The notes beneath the pieces are model-generated. The model was not told the DNA's origin and did no database searches. It worked only from the letters and a program-made list of their open reading frames with translations. Below, piece by piece: positions 1 through 7,771 of a DNA stretch of 64,000 bases. A program made the position numbers and the translations under genes. Origin of the DNA: G963720515 sp963720515 (lineage in GTDB: Bacteria > Actinomycetota > Thermoleophilia > Gaiellales > Gaiellaceae); assembly GCA_963720515.1 (NCBI GenBank), contig OY970397.1:2542001-2606000 (forward strand), in the 5' to 3' direction. Numbering within the stretch: position 1 is the first letter of the stretch; each line of letters begins with the position of its first letter.

Positions 1-19
1 GCAGGCCGGGGGCTCTCAC

Positions 20-1369
20 TTGCCTAGGAAAAAGTCGACACACGTAGACGACCCGGCGGCCGTCGGGCGGCGCCTCAAGGAGGCGCGCGACGCGGCCGGC
101 CTGAGCCAGCGCCAGCTCGCCTTTCCGGGCTGCTCGTCGGCCTACATCTCGCGCATCGAGGCCGGGATGCGGACGCCCTCGCTGCAGGTGCTCCAGCTCC
201 TCGGCCAGCGGCTCGGGGTGAGCGGCGAGTTCCTCGCGACCGGCAAGCCGGGCGTTGCGGCGCAGGACGACCTCATCGTCCAGGCGGAGTTCTCGATGCG
301 CTTCGACGACCTCGAGAATGCCGCCCTCTACTTCCAGCGCGCCTTCGACGAGACCGAGAACGATCGGATCCGCGCGCAGGCCCTCGAAGGCCTCGGCCAG
401 ATCGCGTTCCGCAGGGGCGAGCCGAAGCGCGCGCAGGATCTCCTCGAGCAGGCGCTCGAGCTCTACGGCGACGACGTCGTCAACCATCCGCGGCTTGCGG
501 AGACGCTCGGGAGGGTCTACGCGATGCTCGGCGACGTGAACGGGTCGATCGCGATCTTCGACCGCTGCCTCGCCGACGCGCAGCGGCGGAAGGACCGCGT
601 CGAGGCGTCGCGGTTCAGCGTCGTCCTCGGGAATGCGCTTGTCGACGCTGCGGCGTTCAACCGAGCCGAGCAGGTCCTCAGGCAGACACTCGACCTCGCG
701 GAGCAGATCAACGACCCGATCCTGCACGCGCGCCTCTACTGGCTCGAGTCGCGCCTCCGCCTCGAGCTCGACGACGTCGACCGCGCCGCCCGATACGCGC
801 GCAAAGCGCTCGCGATCGTCGAGATGACGGAGGACCGCAACCAGGTTGCGCGCGCACACCAGCTCGTCGCGTTCATCGAGAACGATCGCGGCAACTCACA
901 GGAGGCGCTCGACGTCCTCGAGCACGGCCGGCCGCTGCTCGACGACTCGAGCCCCGTCGAGATCGCGCAGTACCGCCTCGAGGAGGCGCGGGCGCTCGCC
1001 GGGCTAGGCCGCACCGAGGAGGCCACGGCGCTCGCGCTGGAGGTCTCCGGCGTGATCGGCGGCGCCGCCGCCGTCGAGGACGCGGGGCGAAGCTACAGCC
1101 TGCTCGCGGAGCTCTTCGTCACGCTCGGCGACACCGACCGGGCGGAGGAGCTCTTCGAGCTCGCCGCCGAGCTCCTCGAGCGGAACCCGAACCGCTACCT
1201 CGTCCGCGTCTACCGCCGCCACGCGGAGCTGCTCGAGTCGCTCGGGCGCCAGGACGACGCGATGGCGCTCCTCAAGAAGGCGGTCGCGGTCGGCGAGGTC
1301 GAGCCGATGCCCGTCCGGCTCCCGCAGCTCTCGGCGCCCCTCGCGGGGCAGCCCGCGCACCGCTCCTAG
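20..1369 (+). CDS. XRE-family HTH regulator with TPR repeats
   Basis: A 449-residue cytoplasmic regulator. Residues about 16-70 form a Cro/C1-type helix-turn-helix (GLSQRQLA, then SSAYISRIEAG, then a helix ending GQRLGVS). From about residue 85 to the end the chain is a run of 34-residue helical hairpins typical of tetratricopeptide repeats (for example ALEGLGQIAFRRGEPKRAQD). This architecture is known from Gram-positive regulators whose TPR part senses a peptide or partner protein; no ligand can be inferred here. The start is a TTG a few bases after a G-rich stretch; only 19 bases of upstream sequence are present, so an upstream start cannot be excluded. The gene is convergent with the adenosine-deaminase-like gene, with 2 bases between the stops. 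Confidence 0.85.
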   Translation: MPRKKSTHVDDPAAVGRRLKEARDAAGLSQRQLAFPGCSSAYISRIEAGMRTPSLQVLQLLGQRLGVSGEFLATGKPGVAAQDDLIVQAEFSMRFDDLENAALYFQRAFDETENDRIRAQALEGLGQIAFRRGEPKRAQDLLEQALELYGDDVVNHPRLAETLGRVYAMLGDVNGSIAIFDRCLADAQRRKDRVEASRFSVVLGNALVDAAAFNRAEQVLRQTLDLAEQINDPILHARLYWLESRLRLELDDVDRAARYARKALAIVEMTEDRNQVARAHQLVAFIENDRGNSQEALDVLEHGRPLLDDSSPVEIAQYRLEEARALAGLGRTEEATALALEVSGVIGGAAAVEDAGRSYSLLAELFVTLGDTDRAEELFELAAELLERNPNRYLVRVYRRHAELLESLGRQDDAMALLKKAVAVGEVEPMPVRLPQLSAPLAGQPAHRS

Positions 1370-1371
1370 CG

Positions 1372-2412
1372 CTACGCCGCGAGGAAGGACGACTCGTGGC
1401 CGCGCTCGTTCGCGGCCCGCACCTCGTCCTCGGTGAGCGCGCCCGTGCGGAGGAGCAGGTGGAGCTCGTCGCTCAGGTGCGTCCGCATCATCTCCGGACC
1501 GTCCGTCGCGATCGTGAAGAGGACGCCGCGGTCGGTGAACGTGCGCATCGTGTCCCGGATCGCGTCCTCGTCCGGGAGCGCCCGGGTCAGGAGGTTCGAG
1601 GTCGGGCAGATCTCGAGGATGGTGCCCGCGTCGTGGAGGAGCCGCATGGTCTCCTCGTCCTGCGCCGCGAGGATGCCGTGGCCGATGCGCTCGGGGCGGA
1701 GGTGCTCGACGACCTCGCCGATCTCCGCGATGCCGGTGTCGCCGCCCTCCTCGCCCACGTGAATCGTCACGCCGAGCCGCGCGGCGCGCGCGGACTCGAC
1801 GAGCGGCACGAGCTCGCGGTACGGATAGTGGCCGGGCTCGGGCCGCGGGCCCGCGATGTCGATCCCGACGATGCCGCGGCTCTTGTAGCGGATCGCCTTC
1901 TCGACGATCACCGCGTTTTGCTCCGGCGTGAAGGTCCGGTCCATCATCAGGATCAGGCCGGCGCGCACCTGCGGGTACTCGAGGCTCGCGCGGTCGAGGC
2001 CGCGGATGGCCGCCATGATGATGTGGTCGAGATCGCGCTCGCCGCCGCGGTTTCGCTTCATCGGGTTGAAGCGGAGCTCGAGCGTCGTGATGTTCTGCGT
2101 GCGGTAGGCGCCGCCGATCGCGCCGTGCACCGACCGCTCGACCGCGATCGGGCTCGACTGGATGAGCTCCGTCCACTTGTAGATCGCGTCGAGCTGGGGG
2201 AGCCCCTCGACGCCGCGCGGGTCGACCGACACGAGGCCCTCGAAGTCCCAGAAGTCCTTCACCGGGAGCGCGATGCCCTGCTCGTGCGCGAGCGTCCACA
2301 TGACAGCCGGGTCGACCGAGCCTCCGAGGTGCGTGTGGAGCTCGGCGAGGCCGCGCCTGGAGAGCTCGCTGACGACCGACGCCGCTTCGGATCGAGGCTC
2401 GGTCGTCGCCAT
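1372..2412 (-). CDS. adenosine deaminase-like metal-dependent hydrolase
   Basis: A 346-residue amidohydrolase-superfamily enzyme of the adenosine/AMP deaminase branch; the family removes the 6-amino group of adenosine-type nucleosides using one zinc. Visible metal and catalytic residues are H26 and H28 (HTHLGGS), H218 and E221 (HVGEE), H245 (ERIGHG) and D304. The usual TDDP motif around the last aspartate is TDGP here, so the second Asp, which contacts the purine ring in classical enzymes, is a glycine. The substrate could therefore be a modified nucleoside, for example an aminofutalosine-type compound; this is inference. The ATG start is 6 nt behind a TAGACT hexamer (2419-2424, minus strand), fitting a leaderless mRNA. 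Confidence 0.85.
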   Translation of the reverse strand: MATTEPRSEAASVVSELSRRGLAELHTHLGGSVDPAVMWTLAHEQGIALPVKDFWDFEGLVSVDPRGVEGLPQLDAIYKWTELIQSSPIAVERSVHGAIGGAYRTQNITTLELRFNPMKRNRGGERDLDHIIMAAIRGLDRASLEYPQVRAGLILMMDRTFTPEQNAVIVEKAIRYKSRGIVGIDIAGPRPEPGHYPYRELVPLVESARAARLGVTIHVGEEGGDTGIAEIGEVVEHLRPERIGHGILAAQDEETMRLLHDAGTILEICPTSNLLTRALPDEDAIRDTMRTFTDRGVLFTIATDGPEMMRTHLSDELHLLLRTGALTEDEVRAANERGHESSFLAA

Positions 2413-2418
2413 GCGGCG

Positions 2419-2424
2419 AGTCTA
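2419..2424 (-). promoter_or_regulatory. leaderless -10 box of the deaminase gene
   Basis: TAGACT on the minus strand, 6 nt before the ATG at 2412. There is no Shine-Dalgarno sequence, so transcription probably starts at or next to the start codon. Confidence 0.5.
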
Positions 2425-2605
2425 CGCGAGCGGCTCGGGGCGGCCGACGGGGTCGCTACGCGCCGCGGCGCTCGAGGGCGAGGCGGGCGATGGCGGTGGT
2501 GATGCTGGCGGTGGCGGTGCGCGGGGGACGTGCCGGCGTGAAGAGGGTCGCAGTCCCGCGTGCCGCGAGGAGGCGAGCGGCCATTGCTCTATTCTCGGCC
2601 GCGCG

Positions 2606-2646
2606 CTGTCAGCTGGAAGCACCCGAAAGGGTGACCTGTCAGCTGG
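2606..2646 (+). repeat. paired 11-nt direct repeat upstream of the glycosyltransferase promoter
   Basis: CTGTCAGCTGG occurs at 2606-2616 and again at 2636-2646, exactly 30 bp apart (about three helical turns). Between the copies is a CACCC-GAAA-GGGTG hairpin (2620-2633). The pair lies 46-90 bp upstream of the putative -10 box at 2692-2697, so it is more likely an operator than part of the mRNA. The rest of the 293-base gap 2413-2705 shows nothing else I recognise. Confidence 0.45.
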
Positions 2647-2691
2647 GCCGGAGGGCCTACCTCCGCGCAACGCCACGGCGCGCCGGGAGGG

Positions 2692-2697
2692 TAGGGT
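2692..2697 (+). promoter_or_regulatory. leaderless -10 box of the PimA-like gene
   Basis: TAGGGT ends 8 nt before the GTG at 2706. It supports this GTG over longer in-frame starts further upstream. A weak GGGAGG lies at 2685-2690, but too far away (15 nt) to be a good ribosome-binding site. Confidence 0.45.
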
Positions 2698-2705
2698 CCA
2701 CCGAT

Positions 2706-3854
2706 GTGAAGGTCGGGATCGTCGTCCCTTTCTCCTGGTCCTTCTGGGGCGGAGTGCCCGAGCACGCAGACCACCAGGCACGGACGCTCCAGGCCCTCGG
2801 CCACGACGCCCGCATCCTGATCGGGAACGACCCGCCCGGGAAGCTGACGAAGGCGCTCCACCCGCGCATCGGCCGCCACGAGCCGCCTCCCGACTACGTG
2901 ATCCCCGTCGGCCGGTCGGTGATCGTGCCGGCCAACGGCTCGCTCTCGAACATCGTGCTCACGCCGAGGTCGATCGGGCGCCTCCGCCGAACGCTCGAGC
3001 GCGAGCAGTTCGACGTGCTGCACGTCCACGAGCCGATGACGCCGATCGTGAGCGCGATGTCGCTCGTGCTCTGTGACTGCCCCGTCGTCTCGACCTCGCA
3101 TTCCGCGGGCGAGACGCTGCGCTGGTACTCGAACATGCACAGGTTCTGGGGCTTCCTCGCGGAGCAGCTCGACCACAAGCTCGCCGTGTCCGAGCGCGCC
3201 CGCGAGGTCGCGCTCGAGCACCTCGGCGGCCCGGTCGAGGTGCTGTCGAACGGCGTCGTCATGCCCGCCGAGGCCGAGCACCACGGCCGCGAGCCCCACG
3301 TCGTCTTCATCGGCCGCAACGAGCCGCGCAAGGGTCTGCCCGTCTTGCTCCGCGCCTGGCCGGAGGTCGCCCGGCGCACCGGTGCGCGCCTGCGCGTCGT
3401 CGGCGCCGACCCGCTCTCGGTGCGCTGGCTGCTGCGCCGCGAGGGGCTCGAGGCGCCGAACGTGGATCTCCTGGGCTCGATCCCGGAGGAGCCGCTGACC
3501 GAGGAGCTTCTGTCCGCGAGCGTCCTCGTCGCCCCCTCGATCGGCCGCGAGAGCTTCGGCATGGTGCTGACGCGCGCGTTCGGCTGCGCGACGCCCGTCG
3601 TCGCCTCGGACATCGAGGGCTACCGCGACGTCGCGACGCCCGAGTCGAGCGTGCTCGTCCCGCCGGGCGACGAGCGGGCGCTCACCGACGCGCTCGTGGC
3701 CCTGCTCGAGGACGACGAGCGGCGTGCGGCGCTCGGCGCCGCGGGCCGCCGGCTCGTCGAGGACCGCTACTCGTGGGAGCGCATCGCCGGGCGCCTCGTG
3801 GAGATCTACGACGAGCTCGCCGCCGTCCCGGCCGCGCGGGTGGCGGCCGCATGA
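2706..3854 (+). CDS. GT4-family glycosyltransferase, PimA-like (phosphatidyl-myo-inositol mannosyltransferase type)
   Basis: A 382-residue GT-B glycosyltransferase. The N-terminus MKVGIVVPFSWSFWGGVPEH matches the opening of actinobacterial PimA-type enzymes, which transfer mannose from GDP-mannose to phosphatidylinositol on the cytoplasmic membrane face. The second Rossmann domain carries FIGRNEPRKGL and the GT4 E-x7-E region (GRESFGMVLTRAFG), followed by TPVVASDIEG. The GTG start was chosen because homology begins exactly there; in-frame sequence upstream is low-complexity. The stop overlaps the next start by 4 nt (ATGA), so the following flippase-like protein is translationally coupled. The exact acceptor is inferred from family only. 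Confidence 0.85.
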   Translation: MKVGIVVPFSWSFWGGVPEHADHQARTLQALGHDARILIGNDPPGKLTKALHPRIGRHEPPPDYVIPVGRSVIVPANGSLSNIVLTPRSIGRLRRTLEREQFDVLHVHEPMTPIVSAMSLVLCDCPVVSTSHSAGETLRWYSNMHRFWGFLAEQLDHKLAVSERAREVALEHLGGPVEVLSNGVVMPAEAEHHGREPHVVFIGRNEPRKGLPVLLRAWPEVARRTGARLRVVGADPLSVRWLLRREGLEAPNVDLLGSIPEEPLTEELLSASVLVAPSIGRESFGMVLTRAFGCATPVVASDIEGYRDVATPESSVLVPPGDERALTDALVALLEDDERRAALGAAGRRLVEDRYSWERIAGRLVEIYDELAAVPAARVAAA

Positions 3855-4886
3855 CCCGGCCCGCCTGGCTCCATGTTCCGCGCTCGCGCAGAGGGCGCGC
3901 GCTCCTCGTCGCCGGCCTCCTCGGCGTCACGCTCGGCCTCGTCTTCTGGCGCGTCGATCTCGAGGTGATCGAGGACGCGTTCCGGTTCGTCCGGTGGGAG
4001 TGGATCGTCGCCGCGGTCCTCGCGAACCTCGTGTCGATCGTCTTCCGTTCCGTCGCCTGGGAGGTCATCGTGAAGCAGGCGACGACGCCTCCGGGTCCGG
4101 GCCAGAAGAACGTGTTCGCGGCGTTCTGCGTCGGGCTCCTCGGGAACGCCGCGCTGCCGGGCCGCGTTGGCGAGATCGCGCGGGTGATCGTCCTCAACCG
4201 CCGGATGAGCAAGCGGCTCGGGCACCTGGGCGACGCTCCTCGGCACCGTCTTCGCCCACCGCCTCTTCGACGTCGTCGTGGCGGCCGGGCTCGTCGTCTA
4301 CGTCGTCTACGTCGCGCAGATTCCGGACTGGGCGCGGCCCGCGCTCGCGATCGCGCTCGGGATCGGTATCGGCCTGCTCGTCGCCGGCCTTCTGATCGCG
4401 CGCCGGCAGAACCGCACCGGGATCAACGAGCTCGGCCCCGTTCGCCGGATGGCGCGCATGGCGCGCTACGGCCTCGCGGTGCTGACCCGGCCGGTCCCCG
4501 CCGCAGGCGCGCTCGCGCTCCAGACGTGCGCCTGGGCCGCCCAGCTCGTCGCGGTCTACGTGACGATGAAGGCGTTCAACATCGACGTGCCCTTCGAGGC
4601 AGCGGCGGTCGTGCTCGTCGTCATGAACCTCGTGTTCGTCTTCCCGCTCTGGCCCGGGAACGTCGGGCTCCTCCAGGCGGCGGTCGCGCTGTCGCTCCTC
4701 CCGTACGGGGTCGGGTACGCGCACGGCTTCGCCTACGGCATCGGCCTCCAGGCGATCGAGGCCTCCGTCGGGGTCGTGCTCGGCCTCATCTTCCTCGCCC
4801 GCGAGGGCTTCTCGTTCGCGATGCTCCGCCGGATGCCCGAGGTCACCGACGTGCAGGTGGACGAGCGCGTCGAACGAATTGCCTGA
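3851..4886 (+). pseudogene. lysylphosphatidylglycerol-synthase-TM (flippase-like) membrane protein, frameshifted
   Basis: A polytopic membrane protein of about 344 residues in the UPF0104/LPG_synthase_TM family, the transmembrane half of MprF-type flippases. The reading frame breaks near 4220-4222: deleting one G of the GGG there restores LGTWATLLGTVFAHRLFD and a continuous protein. The N-terminal part (3851-4222) and C-terminal part (to 4886) are both well conserved (GNAALPGRVGE; LWPGNVGLLQAA), so a sequencing insertion is more likely than decay. It is coupled to the PimA-like gene by a 4-nt overlap, suggesting a role in moving or presenting a glycolipid; this is inference. A second family member lies at 61970-62974. 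Confidence 0.8.
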
Positions 4887-4949
4887 GGCACGTTTCCGGC
4901 TCGGGCCGGCCGGATAAGACTGAGTCCGGCACACAACAAGGGGGTATGC

Positions 4950-5018
4950 GTGTACATCGGACTCGGAACCGTTCTAGCGATCGTTCTCATCATTCTGCTG
5001 ATCGCATTTCTCACGTAA
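4950..5018 (+). CDS. 22-residue hydrophobic membrane peptide
   Basis: GTG at 4950 opens a 22-codon frame (MYIGLGTVLAIVLIILLIAF, then Leu-Thr) ending TAA at 5016-5018. The whole product is one transmembrane helix. A strong Shine-Dalgarno run, AAGGGGG (4938-4944), sits 5 nt before the start, unlike the leaderless genes nearby. A possible -10 (TAAGAC) lies about 35 bases further up, and strong hairpins follow directly. The independent RBS and terminator make this a free-standing, probably well expressed gene. Function unknown; similar tiny proteins are easily missed by annotation pipelines. Confidence 0.6.
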   Translation: MYIGLGTVLAIVLIILLIAFLT

Positions 5019-5021
5019 CAC

Positions 5022-5065
5022 GGAAACCAGCGGCCGCCGGAGATCCGGCGGCCGCTTCGGTTTCC
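5022..5065. terminator. long imperfect hairpin after the small membrane peptide
   Basis: AGCGGCCGCCGG (5029-5040) pairs with CCGGCGGCCGCT (5045-5056) around an AGAT loop; after a two-base bulge the stem continues as GGAAACC (5022-5028) with GGTTTCC (5059-5065). About 19 base pairs begin 3 nt after the stop codon. There is no U-tract on the plus strand, so it may stabilise the 3' end rather than terminate alone. Confidence 0.55.
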
Positions 5066-5071
5066 ACACAA

Positions 5072-5102
5072 AAAAACGGCGCCCACTTTAGGCGCCGTTT
5101 TT
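5072..5102. terminator. bidirectional intrinsic terminator
   Basis: A perfect 12-bp stem, AAAAACGGCGCC (5072-5083) with GGCGCCGTTTTT (5091-5102), around a 7-nt loop, with T-rich flanks on both strands. It separates the plus-strand peptide gene from the convergent minus-strand small membrane protein gene ending at 5119 and should terminate transcripts from both sides. Confidence 0.9.
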
Positions 5103-5118
5103 GTCTTCGTTTTGTCTT

Positions 5119-5355
5119 CTAGTAGGGAGGCGGTGGCCGGTCGTACGGGTCGCCGCGAACCACGGTCTCCCGCCGGTAGCCGCCGAGGCCGCCCCACGTC
5201 GACCAGAAGATCAGGGACAGGAGAAGCCCCAGCCCGCCGACCACCACGAGGATCAGTCCGACGGTGTTGATGTCGATCCCGCTTGCCTCGTAGGTCACGG
5301 CGAGCCAGAGAATCAGCCCGACCGCGATCAGGAAGATGCTCACGCCTACGCCCAT
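5119..5355 (-). CDS. DUF6458-type small membrane protein
   Basis: A 78-residue protein with two predicted transmembrane helices: residues about 1-22 (starting MGVGVSIFLIAVGLILWLAV) and about 30-52 (VGLILVVVGGLGLLLSLIFW). A short tail ends RGDPYDRPPPPY. The pattern matches the actinobacterial DUF6458 family, whose function is unknown. A GGAGGG Shine-Dalgarno sequence stands 4 nt before the ATG. It is a single-gene unit ended by the bidirectional terminator at 5072-5102. Confidence 0.75.
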   Translation of the reverse strand: MGVGVSIFLIAVGLILWLAVTYEASGIDINTVGLILVVVGGLGLLLSLIFWSTWGGLGGYRRETVVRGDPYDRPPPPY

Positions 5356-5437
5356 GCTGCCCTCCGGGATTCGTTTCTCATGGGTCGCGTGGTACCCGCG
5401 AACGCGCCCGCCGAACCCCGCTACCCGCGGACCAGCC

Positions 5438-5845
5438 CTAGTGCTGGGCCTCGCGCAGGCGCCGCGCGAGGTTGTGGAGCAGCGTCCACGCGACCTGCGG
5501 GTGCTCCTCGACGAACGGGCGGAACTCCCATGGCGTGAGGAAGTAGGAGCGCACGTCGGTGGCCGCCGTCACGGACGCGGAGCGAATCCCCTCGTCCATC
5601 ACGGCCATCTCGCCGAAGTAGTCGCCCGGGCCGAGCGAGGCGCGCAGCTCGCCGCCCACGCTCACCGACGCGTTGCCCTCACCGATCACGAAGAAGCTCG
5701 TTCCGGTCGAGCCCTCCTCGACGATCGTCTGCCCCTCGGAGAAGGTGCGCTCCTGGAACCGGTCGGCAAGGCGCTCGACGTCGGCCTCTTCCAGATCCGC
5801 GAAGAGCGGGACGTTGCAGAGCACCTCGACCGGAGCGCGCGCCAT
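5438..5845 (-). CDS. stand-alone cyclic-nucleotide-binding domain protein
   Basis: A 135-residue protein consisting only of a CRP/Kinase-A-type cNMP-binding beta-barrel: PLFADLEEADVERLADRF, the FVIGEGNASVSVGGE strand pair, then the phosphate-binding cassette GDYFGEMAVMDEGIRSASVT with the Glu and Arg expected for ligand contact. There is no DNA-binding or channel domain, so it probably works as a ligand-responsive partner of another protein. The start at 5845 is preferred over a longer frame because homology begins there and a TATGCT hexamer ends 8 nt upstream. A paralogue lies at 29365-29799. Confidence 0.8.
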   Translation of the reverse strand: MARAPVEVLCNVPLFADLEEADVERLADRFQERTFSEGQTIVEEGSTGTSFFVIGEGNASVSVGGELRASLGPGDYFGEMAVMDEGIRSASVTAATDVRSYFLTPWEFRPFVEEHPQVAWTLLHNLARRLREAQH

Positions 5846-5853
5846 CGGGCGGG

Positions 5854-5859
5854 AGCATA
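5854..5859 (-). promoter_or_regulatory. leaderless -10 box of the cNMP-binding gene
   Basis: TATGCT on the minus strand, 8 nt before the ATG at 5845, with no ribosome-binding site between. Confidence 0.45.
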
Positions 5860-5901
5860 GCGCGGGCAGGTCCTCGTCGTGCGGCGGCGAAAGGTCGCCT
5901 C

Positions 5902-6981
5902 GTGCCGCCGCGCTCCGCGCTTCAGCCGTTCGTGGACCCCTCACTCTCCTGGACGGAGCGTGAGCTCCCGGAGCGCGAGCGCACGAAGCACGTCCACCGG
6001 CTGCATCCCTATCTCGGCAAGTTCGTCCCGCAGCTCGCCGAGGTATTCCTGCGGCGCTACGCGACTCCCGGCCAGCTCGTCTGGGACCCCTTCGCCGGGT
6101 CGGGGACGACGCTCGTCGAGTCGAACGCGCTCGGGCTCCGCGCCGCCGGCTGCGACCTGAGCGCCTTCAACTGCCTCCTCGTGGACGTGAAGACGGCCGA
6201 GTACGACCGGGCGGCGCTGCTCGAGGACCTCGTCGCGGTCTCCGCGCCGCTCGAGCCCGCCGCGGCGACCGAGGGCGACGGGTATCTCGCCCAGTGGTTC
6301 GCGCCGGAGGCCCTCGCCGAGCTCTACGCGTTCCGTGCCCGGATCGACGGCACCGCCCATCCGGATCTCTGGCGCATCGTCCTCTCCCGCGCGGCCCGCT
6401 CGGCGCGGCTCGCTCGCCACGACGACCTCGACTTCCCGCGCGAGCCGGTGCGCGGCGAGTACTTCTGCCACAAGCACCGCCGCGTCTGCCGCCCGGTCGC
6501 GGAGGCGGCGAAGTTCCTCGACCGCTACGCCCGCGACGCCGTCCGCCGCGTCACCGAGTTCGCCGACCTCCGCACGGACGCCGCCGTCACCGTCCTCCAC
6601 GGCGACGCACGGGAGACCGACCCGCCCGGCCCCGTGGACCTCGTCTTCACCTCGCCGCCGTATCCCGGGCTCATCGACTATCACGAGCAGCACGCCTACG
6701 CGTTCGAGCTCCTCGGGCTCGAGCGGCGCGACCCGGAGGAGATCGGGCGCGGGGTGAAGGGCTACGTCGAGGACATCGCGGCCGTGCTGCGCCGGTCGAA
6801 GCGCGCGCTCCGCCGCTCCGGGAAGGTCGTCATCGTCGTGAACGACTCGCGCGGCCTCTACGACGGGATCCTCGCAGCAGCGGGCCTTCGGCTCGAGGAG
6901 CGGATCCTGCGCCAGGTGAACCGCCGCACCGGGCGGCGGAACGGCGAGTACTACGAAGAGGTCCTGATCGCCGCTCCCTGA
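5902..6981 (+). CDS. solitary DNA methyltransferase (probable N4-cytosine type)
   Basis: A 359-residue DNA amino-methyltransferase. The order is HRLHPYLGKFVPQL (residues about 32-45), the SAM-binding motif I DPFAGSGTT (about 62-70), an insert of about 200 residues likely to hold target recognition, then catalytic motif IV TSPPYPG (about 250). The S-P-P-Y form is usual for N4-methylcytosine and some N6-adenine enzymes. The insert contains a CHKHRRVC stretch that could bind a metal. No restriction endonuclease or specificity subunit lies nearby, so it looks like an orphan methylase used for regulation or protection. GTG start with an AAAGG sequence 10 nt upstream. The 3' end overlaps the convergent methyltransferase gene by 31 nt. 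Confidence 0.8.
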   Translation: MPPRSALQPFVDPSLSWTERELPERERTKHVHRLHPYLGKFVPQLAEVFLRRYATPGQLVWDPFAGSGTTLVESNALGLRAAGCDLSAFNCLLVDVKTAEYDRAALLEDLVAVSAPLEPAAATEGDGYLAQWFAPEALAELYAFRARIDGTAHPDLWRIVLSRAARSARLARHDDLDFPREPVRGEYFCHKHRRVCRPVAEAAKFLDRYARDAVRRVTEFADLRTDAAVTVLHGDARETDPPGPVDLVFTSPPYPGLIDYHEQHAYAFELLGLERRDPEEIGRGVKGYVEDIAAVLRRSKRALRRSGKVVIVVNDSRGLYDGILAAAGLRLEERILRQVNRRTGRRNGEYYEEVLIAAP

Positions 6982-7556
6982 ATCCCGTCGCGCACGAGCG
7001 CGTGGGAGCCGGGGATCCGGACGGGGCCCACGGCGGCGACGTCGAAGCCCGCCTCGCCGACCGCCGTCCGCGTGTCGCGGTTCAGGTGGCAGTTCCCGAA
7101 GGCCCGACGGTGGACCCAGGTCAGCCGGTCCTGCCAGCGCGCCGTGCGGCCCTCGCCGCGAACGTGCTCGAGGAGGACGAGCCGGCCGCCCGGCCGGAGG
7201 ACACGGCGGAGCTCGGCGAGCACGCGCGGCGGGTCTGCGACCGAGCAGAGGACGAAGGTCGAGACGACCGCGTCGAAGCTCGCATCGGGGAACGGCAGCG
7301 CCTCGGCCTGCGCGGTGACGACCTCGACCGGCACCCTCGCCTGCGCGACCTTCTCCGGCAGGCGCTTCGCCATGCTCGCGTCCGGCTCGACGGCGACGAC
7401 GCGCGCCGCAGCCCGGTAGTGCGAGAGGTTCCAGCCTGTCCCGGCGCCGATCTCGAGCACGTCGCCCTCGACGCCGGCGAGGAGCGCCTCGCGGCACTCG
7501 CCCATCTCGCCCTGCTCCGCGCCGCGCGACAGGAGGTCGTAGATCCAGCCGATCAC
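6951..7556 (-). CDS. class I SAM-dependent methyltransferase (UbiE/Methyltransf_11 type)
   Basis: A 201-residue small-molecule or lipid methyltransferase. It shows the SAM-binding motif VLEIGAGTGWNLSHY (residues about 33-47), the acidic residue ending strand 2 (VAVEPD), and LPFPDASFDAVVSTFVLCSV followed by LRRVLRPGGRLVLLEHV. The substrate cannot be told. The GTG start overlaps the xseB stop by 4 nt (GTGA), placing it last in the xseA-xseB transcription unit; it may have no functional link to exonuclease VII. Confidence 0.8.
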   Translation of the reverse strand: MIGWIYDLLSRGAEQGEMGECREALLAGVEGDVLEIGAGTGWNLSHYRAAARVVAVEPDASMAKRLPEKVAQARVPVEVVTAQAEALPFPDASFDAVVSTFVLCSVADPPRVLAELRRVLRPGGRLVLLEHVRGEGRTARWQDRLTWVHRRAFGNCHLNRDTRTAVGEAGFDVAAVGPVRIPGSHALVRDGIQGAAIRTSS

Positions 7557-7771
7557 GGCGCCGGCTTCGCGGAGTCCGCGCGCTTCGCGAGCTCCTCCAC
7601 GGCGCCCTGGGCCGCGTCGAGCTTCGCGAGGCAGATCCGGTAGAGCTTCTCGCCGCGCTCCCAGAGGGCGAGCGCGTCCTCGAGCCCGGCGCGGCCGCTC
7701 TCGAGCTCGGCGACGATGCGCTCGAGCTCCTCGCGGGCCTCCTCGAACGTGGGCTCGGCGACCTCGTTCAC
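7553..7771 (-). CDS. xseB: exodeoxyribonuclease VII small subunit
   Basis: A 72-residue helical hairpin protein: TFEEAREELERIVAELESG, GLEDALALWERGEKLYRICL, LDAAQGAVEEL. This is the canonical XseB pattern; several copies bind the XseA nuclease subunit to form exonuclease VII, which degrades single-stranded DNA in both directions. The GTG start overlaps the xseA stop (GTGA), and a GAGGAG Shine-Dalgarno lies 5 nt before it inside xseA, so the two subunits are co-translated. Confidence 0.92.
   Translation of the reverse strand: MNEVAEPTFEEAREELERIVAELESGRAGLEDALALWERGEKLYRICLAKLDAAQGAVEELAKRADSAKPAP

Noticed and set aside
1396..2502. Long plus-strand reading frame opposite the deaminase gene, and dozens like it
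   Set aside because: High GC creates long antisense frames rich in Arg, Ala and Gly. The minus-strand frame here has clear enzyme motifs; the plus-strand one has none.
2606..2705. Riboswitch leader for the PimA-like gene
   Set aside because: The best -10 box lies downstream of the repeats and hairpin, so they are probably not transcribed with the gene; no known class fits.
5902..6981. Restriction-modification system
   Set aside because: No endonuclease, specificity subunit or ATPase gene lies on either side; neighbours are a cNMP-binding protein and exonuclease VII genes.
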